A DNA stretch of 64,000 nucleotides from Dyella sedimenti. GTDB taxonomy: Bacteria > Pseudomonadota > Gammaproteobacteria > Xanthomonadales > Rhodanobacteraceae. Under the pieces are notes generated by a model. It did no database searches and was not told the DNA's origin. It saw only the letters and a list, made by a program, of their open reading frames with translations. How positions within the stretch are numbered: position 1 is the stretch's first letter; each line of letters begins with the position of its first letter. Below, one piece after another: positions 7,656 to 15,921 of this stretch. The position numbers and the translations under genes are program-made. The DNA is taken from assembly GCF_022760995.1 (NCBI RefSeq), contig NZ_JAKWJO010000003.1, forward strand, positions 372,001 to 436,000, given 5' to 3'.

Positions 7656-9152
7656 ATGTCGATTTCTTCCTTGCGCGGCAGGCATGCCTCGCATATCGCG
7701 CTGATGGCCACGGCGGTCGTGTTTTCCGCATGCACCGTGGGTCCCGATTATCGCGGCGCGCCGGACGTGGCCCACGGCGCCACGCAGGCCAACACGTTCG
7801 TGCGGATGCCCGTTGCCGGCGTTGCGCCGGCAGCCCATGCGCCAAGCCGCTGGTGGGAATCGCTGGGCGATCCGCAGTTGAACGCGCTGATCGACGCGGC
7901 ACTGGCGAACAATCCGGACCTGCAGGCGGCCCAGGCGCGCCTGCGGCAATCGCGAGCCCAACTGCAGCAGCAGCGCGCGGCGGACATGCCGACCGTGTCG
8001 GGCGATGCGGCCATCCTGCGCATGCGCCAACCAGACCTGTCCGGCCTGCAGAATTCGCAGCAGGGATCCGACGGCACGCAGGACAGCCAGGGCAGTGCTT
8101 CCAAGGGGCGTGGCCCGCTGCAACTGTATAGCGCGGGGTTCGACGCCTCCTGGGAGATCGACCTGTTCGGCGGCACGCGCCGCGCCACCGAGGCGGCCTC
8201 GGCGCAGGCGCAGGCGGTCGATGCGGACCTGGCCGATGCGCAGGTATCGCTGGCCGCCGAAGTGGCGCAGGCCTATATCGACTTGCGCAGCCAGCAGCAG
8301 CGCCTGGTGCTGGCCCGCCAGTCGGCGGAGCTGGAGCAAAAGACGCTGGAGCTGATCCGGCAGCGGCGCGAGCGTGGCGTGGTGCCGGAGGCGGATGTCG
8401 AGCGACAGACCACGCAGGTGGAAAACACCAGGGCCACGCTGATCCCGCTGGATGAGCAGATCACCGAGTCGCTCGACCAGTTGGCGGTGCTGACCGGGCA
8501 GGCCCCCGGTGCGTTGGACCAGGCGCTTGCCGCGCCGGCGCCGTTGCCCGCGCTGCCGGCATCCGTGCCGGTGGACGATCCGTCCGAGGTGGTGAAGCGG
8601 CGTCCGGATATCCGTGCCGCCGAGCGCCGGCTTGCCGCCAGCAACGCACAGATCGGCCAGCACGAGGCGGACCTGTTCCCGAAGGTGACGATGCTCGGCT
8701 TTATCGGTTCCAGCGCGGGCAACCCGGGACACCTGCCGCGAAAGAGTTCGTTTACCTGGCTGGGCGTGCCTTACCTGCAATGGGACGTGCTGGACTTCGG
8801 CCGCACGCGCGGTAGCATCCGCCAGGCCGAGGCGGGCCGCGACGAGGCCGCTGCGCGCTACGCGCAAACCGTGCTCGCCGCCCTGCAGGACGCCAACAAC
8901 GCTTTGTCGCGCTATGGCCACCAGCGGGAAAGCGTGACGCGCCTGCAGCAGATCGAAACCTCGGCCGACCGCTCCTCGACCCTGATGCACCAGCGCTACG
9001 AGGCGGGCGCCTCGTCGCTGATCGACCTGCTGGATACGCAACGGACGCAATTCAACGCCCAGCAGAACCTGGTGCAGGGCAGGGCGGAACTGCTCAAGGA
9101 TTTCGTGTCGCTGCAGAAAAGCCTCGGGCTCGGCTGGGCTTCCGAGCGGTAG
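7656..9152 (+). CDS. NodT-family outer-membrane efflux lipoprotein
   Basis: TolC-like outer-membrane channel of about 498 residues. The N terminus is a lipoprotein signal with lipobox FSAC (Cys26), followed by TVGPDYRGAP, typical of NodT/OprM proteins. Two homologous outer-membrane-factor repeats follow (about 60-270 and 280-490), each with long coiled helices, e.g. WWESLGDPQLNALIDAAL. I chose the ATG at 7656 because GAGG lies 9 bases upstream. The ATG at 7647 is an alternative. It is the last gene of the operon, 11 bases after emrB. Confidence 0.9.
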   Translation: MSISSLRGRHASHIALMATAVVFSACTVGPDYRGAPDVAHGATQANTFVRMPVAGVAPAAHAPSRWWESLGDPQLNALIDAALANNPDLQAAQARLRQSRAQLQQQRAADMPTVSGDAAILRMRQPDLSGLQNSQQGSDGTQDSQGSASKGRGPLQLYSAGFDASWEIDLFGGTRRATEAASAQAQAVDADLADAQVSLAAEVAQAYIDLRSQQQRLVLARQSAELEQKTLELIRQRRERGVVPEADVERQTTQVENTRATLIPLDEQITESLDQLAVLTGQAPGALDQALAAPAPLPALPASVPVDDPSEVVKRRPDIRAAERRLAASNAQIGQHEADLFPKVTMLGFIGSSAGNPGHLPRKSSFTWLGVPYLQWDVLDFGRTRGSIRQAEAGRDEAAARYAQTVLAALQDANNALSRYGHQRESVTRLQQIETSADRSSTLMHQRYEAGASSLIDLLDTQRTQFNAQQNLVQGRAELLKDFVSLQKSLGLGWASER

Positions 9153-9165
9153 GCGTGCCCCTTGC

Positions 9166-9193
9166 CGTCATTCCGGCCTGTGCCGGAATGACG
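9166..9193. repeat. Palindromic intergenic repeat / hairpin
   Basis: CGTCATTCCGGC (9166-9177) and GCCGGAATGACG (9182-9193) form a perfect 12-bp stem with a CTGT loop. Hairpins of this kind are dispersed in many proteobacterial genomes. It lies 14 bases after the efflux operon and may act as a terminator or mRNA-stabilising element, although no T-run follows. Confidence 0.65.
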
Positions 9194-9273
9194 AGCGGCG
9201 GAGGGCGCTCTTCAAACATCGGGTTGTTGGTACGATCCATCGCTCCTGGCAAGAAGCCTCGCAGCGAGGTGTC

Positions 9274-10293
9274 ATGAAGACCAACAAGCGCATTGCCTAC
9301 GCCTATTGCGTCGAGCTGGACCGGGTGGTGTCCATCGTCGATGCGCGTCGCGAGTACTTCCAGCAGGAGGCGCCGCGACGGCGCTTCGGGTTCCTCTGCT
9401 CGACCGGGGCCTGTCGCCATGCCGGCAGCGGCGCCAAGGTCACCGGGGTGAACTACGACAAGTGGCCGCAGGAGGATGTCAAGGTCCAGGCGCCGCATTT
9501 CCGCGCCAATTCCAGGGACGAGCACGCGCCCGAGTGCGAATGGATCGACCATGGCCGCGACGGGGACGACGAGGGCGCGCGGCCCGGCGAGACGGAGAAG
9601 GAAGCCGCGGCGCGCAAGGCCAAGCGCAAGCTGCACGATTATATCGACGTATTCGAGCCCTTGCGGGAGGAGGCGCGCAAGGGCCGGCCCGCCACCGCCA
9701 AGGGCGACGCCTCCGATGCCACCGACGATGACGATGCCGACAAGGCGGAAGCCGTCCGTGGCGTCAAGCCATCGGCCCAGTCACCGCAGCGGCGGACCAA
9801 CAGCCTGGAACGGCTGGTCGAGTGCTATCGCAACGTGGTGACGGGGGTGAGGAACGGCGAATTGACGGAAGAGGAATTCGACGCGCTGACGATCCGCGTG
9901 CCGGAGCGCGGCGAGGTCAAGTTCCGCTCGTACTTCGCGCCGATCAAGTACGTCCGCGAGGGCGGGAACCCGCGCGTGATGTGGGGCGGGGCCACGATGA
10001 AGCGCTATGGCCTGGGCTTCCGCTTCCAGTTCTACGACAAGTACCAGGGCGAGGCCGTCTCGCTATACGTGCCTTCCAGCATGATGGAGGCCTATCGGTA
10101 TCGCGCCTATCTCGATGCGTTGCTGAAGATGGACGAGCAGGTCCGCTACTTCACCGTCTATGCGCTCGGCTCGCTGGGCAAGAGCGAGACGGGGCGGGGC
10201 TACAGCTTCGCCATCGACGACCTGCGTCACCTGGCCGTGGTGCTGGGGCCGCCGAAGCCGGGCGCGGCGCCGGCCTCCGAGGAAAGCGCATGA
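9274..10293 (+). CDS. Uncharacterised protein with a possible CoiA-like zinc cluster
   Basis: A 339-residue cytosolic protein I cannot assign to a named family. The N-terminal 90 residues hold a potential metal site, Cys42-x4-Cys47 followed by PHF(His75), His84 and Cys88 (HAPECEW). The spacing resembles the zinc-binding head of CoiA-like proteins. A charged low-complexity linker (about 95-175, rich in Asp, Glu, Lys and Ala) separates it from a C-terminal alpha/beta domain (about 180-330, e.g. ECYRNVVTGVRNGELTEEEF). No signal peptide or membrane segment is present. The stop codon overlaps a potential upstream start of the nuclease-like gene, so the two are probably co-transcribed. Confidence 0.65.
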   Translation: MKTNKRIAYAYCVELDRVVSIVDARREYFQQEAPRRRFGFLCSTGACRHAGSGAKVTGVNYDKWPQEDVKVQAPHFRANSRDEHAPECEWIDHGRDGDDEGARPGETEKEAAARKAKRKLHDYIDVFEPLREEARKGRPATAKGDASDATDDDDADKAEAVRGVKPSAQSPQRRTNSLERLVECYRNVVTGVRNGELTEEEFDALTIRVPERGEVKFRSYFAPIKYVREGGNPRVMWGGATMKRYGLGFRFQFYDKYQGEAVSLYVPSSMMEAYRYRAYLDALLKMDEQVRYFTVYALGSLGKSETGRGYSFAIDDLRHLAVVLGPPKPGAAPASEESA

Positions 10294-10325
10294 CCGCGGC
10301 AAACCGATTCTTACGAGGGAAAAGC

Positions 10326-10928
10326 ATGTCCATGGACTTTGTGAATCGCATCAAGAAGGAAATGGCCGAGGGCATCGTGCGCGCGATCCTGGAGGACGCT
10401 GGCTATCGCGTGATCGACTCCGGCATCGAGAAGGTCCTGCGCGAACTCTCATGCCTGAGCCACGCGGAATACTCCGCCCTGGGCTATCCGGACGCGCTCA
10501 GCCGGCTTCCCGACTTCACCGTCATGAACCGGGAACAGAACGAGAAATTCCTGGTGGAGGTGAAGTACCGGAGCGACTGGGGCAGGGCCATCTTCGACGA
10601 GGTGCGTGACCAGGCGAAGATCTTCGGCGAGCTCACGCTGGTTTCCATCAACGCCGGAGCGCAGAGCCTGCATGCGTTCGACTCGCCCTCCCTGTTTATC
10701 CGTGGTTGCCGGCTGCGCTTCCAGGGCGACCAGTATCAGCTTCACCAGCGTTCCAAGCGCGGCGATGCGATCTCTTTCGATTGGGTGAGCGTGGACACGC
10801 TGGAAGATGAAAGCAGCCTCTGGTGGTCCATGACCCCGCTGCACGAGATCTTTTCGAAGGTCGGGGAACGGCGGGACAGCCAGACGCTGCAGAAGGCCGT
10901 GGCGTGCATCAACGGCATCCTCCGCTAG
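10326..10928 (+). CDS. PD-(D/E)XK nuclease-like protein
   Basis: A 200-residue protein with the signature of the PD-(D/E)XK nuclease fold. An N-terminal helix carries Glu15 (EGIVRAILEDAGYRV), then comes LPDF with Asp63, then FLVEVKYR with Glu78 and Lys80. The spacing is that of an intact metal-dependent active site. The C-terminal half (about 105-200) is not recognisable. I chose the ATG at 10326 because GAGGG lies 6 bases upstream. A start at 10290 (ATGA overlap with the previous gene) would add 12 residues. Substrate is unknown. Restriction, repair or defence are all possible. Confidence 0.7.
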   Translation: MSMDFVNRIKKEMAEGIVRAILEDAGYRVIDSGIEKVLRELSCLSHAEYSALGYPDALSRLPDFTVMNREQNEKFLVEVKYRSDWGRAIFDEVRDQAKIFGELTLVSINAGAQSLHAFDSPSLFIRGCRLRFQGDQYQLHQRSKRGDAISFDWVSVDTLEDESSLWWSMTPLHEIFSKVGERRDSQTLQKAVACINGILR

Positions 10929-10976
10929 GCGGAATCGCGGACCGGGTTTCTCGCCTGCGACATCGCCGCCGCACGT

Positions 10977-11870
10977 TCAGGCTTCGAAGTAGCGCGGATG
11001 GTCGAGGTCGGCGAGCAGGCCGGGTTGCGTCGGTCGCCATCCCAGTCGCGCCTGGGTCTGCTCGCTGGAAGCCGATACGTCCATGCCGGCGAATGCCGCG
11101 AACCAGCCGAAGTGAGCGGTGGCTTGGTCGGGTGTCTTGCCGGCGACGGGCACGCTCAGGCGTCGCCCGATCACCGTCGCGATGTCGCGGAAGGGTACGC
11201 CTTGCTCGGCGATCGCGTGGTAGCGCGCGCCTTTGGCTGCCTTCTCCAGCGCAAGCCGGTAGACCTCGGCGGCATCTCGCCGGTGCACGGCAGGCCAATG
11301 GTTGAGTCCTTCGCCCACATAGGCGGATACGCCGCTCTTGCGCGCCACCTCGATCAGGTGCGGCACGAAGGCATGGTCGCCGTCGCCATGCACGGATGGC
11401 GGCAGTCGGACCACCGAGGCCTGGATGCCGCGCGCGGCAAGCGCGAGCGCCGTCGCTTCCGAGGCGCGCGGATAGGCGGCGGACGGCGGCACGGCGGCAT
11501 CGTCCTCGGTGGCGAGGCGGCCCTGGGCCAGCACCGCCACGCCGGAGGTGACCAGCAGGGGACGGCTGGTGCCTGCCAGCGCGGCACCGAGCGCCTCGAT
11601 GGCATGGCGATCCAGTTCGCAGTTAGCGGCGAACTTCGAGAAATCATGGTTGAACGCGGTATGGATCACGCCATCCGCTGCGGCCGCGCCGCTGCGCAGG
11701 CTTGCCAGGTCCTCCAGCGAGCCGCGATGCGCCTCGGCACCCGCCGCCGCAAGCGCGGCGGCGCCGGCTTCCGAGCGGGTGAGGCCGAGCACCTGGTGCC
11801 CGGCGGCGACTAGGGTTTCCACCACGGCGGAGCCGACGAAACCCGTGGCGCCGGTAACGAAGACACGCAT
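10977..11870 (-). CDS. Atypical SDR-family NAD(P)-dependent oxidoreductase
   Basis: A 297-residue Rossmann protein of the extended/atypical SDR type. The dinucleotide motif is TGATGFVGS (Gly7, Gly10, Gly13). The position of the catalytic YxxxK reads YPRAS, so the Lys is replaced and dehydrogenase activity is doubtful. Similar proteins are annotated as NAD-dependent epimerase/dehydratase-like. It is transcribed divergently from an XRE-type regulator, with repeated TTATCC sequences between them, which suggests that regulator controls it. Substrate is unknown. Confidence 0.85.
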   Translation of the reverse strand: MRVFVTGATGFVGSAVVETLVAAGHQVLGLTRSEAGAAALAAAGAEAHRGSLEDLASLRSGAAAADGVIHTAFNHDFSKFAANCELDRHAIEALGAALAGTSRPLLVTSGVAVLAQGRLATEDDAAVPPSAAYPRASEATALALAARGIQASVVRLPPSVHGDGDHAFVPHLIEVARKSGVSAYVGEGLNHWPAVHRRDAAEVYRLALEKAAKGARYHAIAEQGVPFRDIATVIGRRLSVPVAGKTPDQATAHFGWFAAFAGMDVSASSEQTQARLGWRPTQPGLLADLDHPRYFEA

Positions 11871-11917
11871 GGAAATATCCTCCAGGAGTTGAGCGGAGGT
11901 ATCCTCGGTGGTGCGTC

Positions 11918-11959
11918 TTATCCCGGTAAAGTAGTGGCGTTATCCAGGTATAGGGATTA
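11918..11959. promoter_or_regulatory. Repeated TTATCC sites between SDR and XRE genes
   Basis: TTATCC occurs at 11918-11923 and 11940-11945, exactly 22 bases (two helical turns) apart, and an inverted GGGATTA follows at 11953-11959. The sequence GGTATAGG near 11947-11954 could be a -10 for the XRE gene. These are candidate operator half-sites for the adjacent regulator. Confidence 0.4.
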
Positions 11960-11967
11960 ACACTTTC

Positions 11968-12801
11968 ATGGCGATCACCGACGAAAACCTGCTGGGCGCC
12001 TATCTGCGGGACCGCCGCTCGAAGCTCGATCCGGCGGCGCTGGGCTTCCCCATGGCGCGCCGGCGGACGCCCGGGCTGCGGCGCGAGGAAGTGGCCCAGC
12101 GCGCCAGCGTCAGCGCCACCTGGTACACCTGGCTCGAACAAGGGCGGGGCGGTGCGCCCTCGGCCGATGTGCTGGACCGCATCGCCCATGCGCTGATGAT
12201 GACGGAGGTCGAGCGCGAACACCTGTTCCTGCTCGGCCTGGGGCGGCCACCCGAAGTGCGCTATCGGGCAGTGGAAGGCGTGACGCCGCGTTTGCAGCAC
12301 GTGCTCGATTCGCTGGAATACAGCCCGGCCATCGTCAAGACCCCGACCTGGGACATCGTGGCCTGGAACCGCGCCGCGACAGCGGTGCTGACCGACTACG
12401 AATCGCTGCCGCCCAGGGAGCGCAACGTGCTGCGCATGATGTTCTGCGACCCGCGCGTCCGTGCGGCGCAGCTCGACTGGGAGAACGTGGCCCGGTTCGT
12501 GGTGGCCACGTTCCGCGCCGATGCCACACGTGCCGGCGCGGCGAAGGATATCGCGGCCTTCGCCGGGGAAATGAGCCGGTTGAGCCCGGAGTTCGAGGCC
12601 ATGTGGCGCGACCACGATGTGCGCGCCTATGGCGAGGGCATCAAGTCCCTCCGCCATCCCGTGGCCGGCCTGATCTCGATGGAATATTCCGTCTTTGCCG
12701 TCGACGGCCGCACCGACCTCGGCATGGTGGTCTATAACCCGGCCACGCCGGAGGACGCGGAGCGGATCAGGTCGCTTATCCGCAGGCGGGCGTCCGCTTG
12801 A
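11968..12801 (+). CDS. XRE-family regulator with MmyB-like ligand domain
   Basis: A 277-residue transcription factor. Residues 8-85 form a Cro/C1-type helix-turn-helix, with RRRTPGLRREEVAQRASVS and TWYTWLEQGR typical of the MmyB-like subgroup. Residues 105-270 match the PAS-like MmyB ligand-binding domain (VKTPTWDIVAWNRAA). Such regulators usually sit next to and control a divergent SDR or oxidoreductase gene, as here. The start ATG lies only about 23 bases downstream of the nearest TTATCC site. Confidence 0.88.
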   Translation: MAITDENLLGAYLRDRRSKLDPAALGFPMARRRTPGLRREEVAQRASVSATWYTWLEQGRGGAPSADVLDRIAHALMMTEVEREHLFLLGLGRPPEVRYRAVEGVTPRLQHVLDSLEYSPAIVKTPTWDIVAWNRAATAVLTDYESLPPRERNVLRMMFCDPRVRAAQLDWENVARFVVATFRADATRAGAAKDIAAFAGEMSRLSPEFEAMWRDHDVRAYGEGIKSLRHPVAGLISMEYSVFAVDGRTDLGMVVYNPATPEDAERIRSLIRRRASA

Positions 12802-12928
12802 CGGGCTTGCCGGACGCCGTATTTCCCATTCCCCGGCACAGACCGAATGCCCAACCCGCGTTGACGATGTGACGCCTTGCCGCACGGTTGTAAGACTGCT
12901 CCTACACGGCGAGGCGTGCGATCATAGC

Positions 12929-12944
12929 CTGGAGCACACTCCAG
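12929..12944. promoter_or_regulatory. Palindrome CTGGAG-N4-CTCCAG upstream of DUF2946/TonB genes
   Basis: A perfect 6-4-6 inverted repeat 14 bases before the start of the DUF2946-like gene. It overlaps the likely ribosome-binding and promoter region, so it could be an operator (possibly metal-responsive) or an RNA hairpin. No cognate regulator is adjacent apart from the XRE gene. Confidence 0.35.
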
Positions 12945-12957
12945 AGTTGGGGATACC

Positions 12958-13335
12958 TTGATCCGACGCGGTGCACCACGGGGTTTCGTCGCATGGCTGG
13001 CTGTTGCCGCCATGTGGCTGCTCGTGGCCGCGCCGACGATCACGCGGGTGCTGCCCGTGCCTCATGCCATGGCCATGGCGATGGGCGACGAGTGCCCGGA
13101 ACATGCCGGTGGCCAGCATCCCTCCGCGCCCGACAAGTCCTCACCGCACATGGACCTGTGCGGCTATTGCGTGCTCGCGGGCGAGAGTCCCTGGCTGGCA
13201 GGCGGCGTGTCCGTCCTGTCGGTGGCCTCGTCGTCGCCCGCTTTGCCGCCCGCCGTCCACAGCGTCATTCGATGGTATGCGCGCCCCTCGCAGGGCGCGC
13301 GTCCGCGCGGCCCGCCGTCGTCGCCGATCGCATGA
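12958..13335 (+). CDS. DUF2946-like secreted or membrane protein
   Basis: A 125-residue protein with an N-terminal hydrophobic segment (about residues 11-28, VAWLAVAAMWLLVAAPTI). A Met/His-rich stretch follows, and the pattern HMDLCGYCVLAGESPW is characteristic of DUF2946 proteins. The His, Met and CxxC residues suggest metal handling, and this family often sits beside TonB-dependent metal receptors, as here. The start is a TTG at 12958 with GGGGA a few bases upstream. No ATG is available before the hydrophobic segment. A proline/arginine-rich tail ends the protein. Confidence 0.6.
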   Translation: MIRRGAPRGFVAWLAVAAMWLLVAAPTITRVLPVPHAMAMAMGDECPEHAGGQHPSAPDKSSPHMDLCGYCVLAGESPWLAGGVSVLSVASSSPALPPAVHSVIRWYARPSQGARPRGPPSSPIA

Positions 13336-13492
13336 CCGAGCCGGGTCGCGGGTGCCTTTCGGCAGCCACGCCCCATGACGAGGCAACCACGGATCGCTGC
13401 GCCGGAGGATCGGTTCCGCGTGCCTGCGTGTCCGCTTGCCAGGACTTTCCGGCGCCGCAAGGCGGTGCCGGGCAACGACGGATCTTCCTGCC

Positions 13493-15781
13493 ATGCGTTC
13501 CTCTTTCCTGCGCGGCGCGGCCCTGGGGCTGCCGCTGACGCTGCTTGCCTCCTCCATCGCGTTGGCCCAGGGCGGGCCGGACGCCGAGCCGCCGCCCAGC
13601 GGCCTGCAAACCACCAACCTGGACGCGGTGAAGGTGAGCGCGGCCACCCCGGCGCTGCCCGCGCCAGGCTTTCCCGCCACGCTGGCCACCGTGCCTTCCG
13701 AGCAGGTGGAGGCCACCATCAATGCGGTGGACGTGGAGGATGCGGCCAAGTACCTGCCCAGCGTGTTCATCCGCAAGCGCAACTATGGCGATACCCAGCC
13801 GGTGTTGGCCACGCGCACCTGGGGACTCAATTCCAGCGCGCGCACACTGGTCTATATCGACGACATTCCCATCTCGGCGCTGATCGCCAACAACAACACC
13901 ATCGGCGCGCCGCGCTGGGGCATGGTCTCGCCGGAGGCGATCGACCATATCGACATGCTCTACGGCCCGTTCTCGGCCGCCTATGCGGGCAACGCGATGG
14001 GTGGCGTCATGCATATCGTCACGCGCGCGCCGGACCACACCGAGGTCACCATCAAGCAGACCGAGGCAATGCAATCGTTTGACCTGCACGGTACGCAGGG
14101 CGACTATGCCACCAGCCAGACCAGCCTCGCCGCGGGAGGGCATACGGGCAAGCTGGACTGGTTCTTCGGCGCCAACGCCGCCAACAGCTTCAGCCAGCCG
14201 CTGTCCATCATCACGGGCACGAGCACGCCGGCCGGCACCACCGGCACTCTTCCGGCGCTGAACAAGCAGGGGCAGGTAGCCAACGTTTATGGCGCGGGCG
14301 GGCTGTTGCATACGCGCATGCTCGATCTCAACGGCAGGCTCAGCTACGACCTCACGCCGCAGTGGCGGCTGACCTATCTGGTTGGCTACTGGAGCGACCA
14401 CGGGCAGTCGCGCGCCGACACCTACCTGGACGATGCCTCGGGCGATCCCACCTACGGCAAGGTCGCCGGCTTCGCCAACAACGTGTACCAATTGAGCGCG
14501 CATCACCTGATGCAGGCGCTGTCGCTGAAGTCCGATACCAAGGGCGACTACGACGCCTCCTTCGTGGCGACCCACTACGCCTTCCTCAAGGACGACCAGT
14601 GGCAGCCGGCGGGCGTCGGCGCGGGTACCAGCTTCACCACCAACGGACGCCTGGCGAGCTACGGCGGCACGCAGTGGTCCACCGCCGATGCCACCGGCAT
14701 CTGGCGGCCGCAGGGCTATGGCGGGCCACACGAGGTCTCGCTGGGCGCGCATGCCGACCAGTACGAACTGAACAACCCGACCGACAACCTGGCCGACTGG
14801 CAGGATCCTTCCAGCATCACCACGCTGTACGCCTCGGGACGCGGCAAGACACGGACGCAGGCGCTATGGCTGCAGGATGCCTGGCAGCTGGCACCGGCCT
14901 GGCTGCTGACGCTCGGCGGGCGCTACGAATGGTGGAAGGCCAGCGACGGCTTCAACTTCAGCGGCAAGACGGCGGTGACGCAACCGGTGGAAAAGGCCGA
15001 CGCGTTTTCGCCCAAGCTGAGCCTGCAGTGGTCGCTGGCGCCCGGCTGGCGCATCAACGGCTCGCTGGCCAAGGCGGTGCGCTTCCCCACGGTGGGCGAG
15101 CTGTACCAACTGGTGTCCACCGGCTCGACGTACAGCGTGCCCAATCCGGACCTCAAGCCGGAAACCGCGTATTCCGGCGAACTGGCGATCGAGCATGCGA
15201 TCGACCATGGGCTGGTACGCCTGTCTCTGTTCCAGGAGAACACCAAACAGGCGCTGGTCTCGCAGACCTCGACGCTGCCCAACGTGGCGGTGCCGGTGAC
15301 CTATGTGATGAACGTGGGCGAGCTGCGCAATCGCGGCCTCGAACTGGTGGCGCAGAAGGACGATGTGTTGGTGCACGGGCTGAGCCTGTCCGGCAGCGTT
15401 ACCTTCGTCGACTCCACCATTCTTTCCAACGACAGCTTCGTCAGCACCACCGGCACCACTTCGGAGGGCAAGCACGCGCCGTACGTGCCGCGATGGCGCG
15501 CCACCGCGGTGGCCACCTACCGGCCCGATGCCGCCTGGGCGTTCACCCTGGCCGGGCGCTACAGCGGGCGGCAGTACTCCACGCTGGACAACTCGGACCA
15601 CACGGCGCACGTGTTCGGCGCGTTCGACAGCTTCCGCGTGTTCGACGTGAGGGCGCATTACCAGGTCAACGACCATCTGGCGGCCTCGTTCGGCATCGAC
15701 AATATCAACAACGAGAAGTACTACCTCTACCACCCGTTCCCGCAGCGCACCTTTGTGGCGGACGTGAAGCTGAGCCTGTAG
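13493..15781 (+). CDS. TonB-dependent outer-membrane receptor
   Basis: A 762-residue receptor. A signal peptide (about 1-27, ending SSIALAQ) is followed by a plug domain (about 45-175, with SVFIRKRNYGDTQP, VYIDDIPIS and GPFSAAYAGNAMGGVMHIVT) and a 22-strand-type barrel ending in the aromatic-rich FVADVKLSL. There is no STN signalling domain. The ligand is not evident. Co-occurrence with the DUF2946-like gene favours a metal such as copper or a metal chelate. The ATG at 13493 immediately precedes the signal peptide. The 157-base gap after the DUF2946-like gene leaves room for a separate promoter. Confidence 0.9.
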   Translation: MRSSFLRGAALGLPLTLLASSIALAQGGPDAEPPPSGLQTTNLDAVKVSAATPALPAPGFPATLATVPSEQVEATINAVDVEDAAKYLPSVFIRKRNYGDTQPVLATRTWGLNSSARTLVYIDDIPISALIANNNTIGAPRWGMVSPEAIDHIDMLYGPFSAAYAGNAMGGVMHIVTRAPDHTEVTIKQTEAMQSFDLHGTQGDYATSQTSLAAGGHTGKLDWFFGANAANSFSQPLSIITGTSTPAGTTGTLPALNKQGQVANVYGAGGLLHTRMLDLNGRLSYDLTPQWRLTYLVGYWSDHGQSRADTYLDDASGDPTYGKVAGFANNVYQLSAHHLMQALSLKSDTKGDYDASFVATHYAFLKDDQWQPAGVGAGTSFTTNGRLASYGGTQWSTADATGIWRPQGYGGPHEVSLGAHADQYELNNPTDNLADWQDPSSITTLYASGRGKTRTQALWLQDAWQLAPAWLLTLGGRYEWWKASDGFNFSGKTAVTQPVEKADAFSPKLSLQWSLAPGWRINGSLAKAVRFPTVGELYQLVSTGSTYSVPNPDLKPETAYSGELAIEHAIDHGLVRLSLFQENTKQALVSQTSTLPNVAVPVTYVMNVGELRNRGLELVAQKDDVLVHGLSLSGSVTFVDSTILSNDSFVSTTGTTSEGKHAPYVPRWRATAVATYRPDAAWAFTLAGRYSGRQYSTLDNSDHTAHVFGAFDSFRVFDVRAHYQVNDHLAASFGIDNINNEKYYLYHPFPQRTFVADVKLSL

Positions 15782-15921
15782 CCCACGGCCTGCGCTTTGG
15801 CGGGAGGGACAAGCCGGCTTTTCGCCCTTGTGGAAGCGCGCCCCGTGCACGACCGCCATGTCCAGCGTCGCGCCTGTCCCGTCGCGCACAGGGTGCGCTC
15901 TCACAGGAATAGGGGACGGGC

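Noticed and set aside
10290..10325. The ATG at 10290 as start of the nuclease-like gene
   Set aside because: It overlaps the previous stop as ATGA, but the GAGGG site correctly spaced before 10326 and the following helix favour the later start. It is kept only as an alternative.
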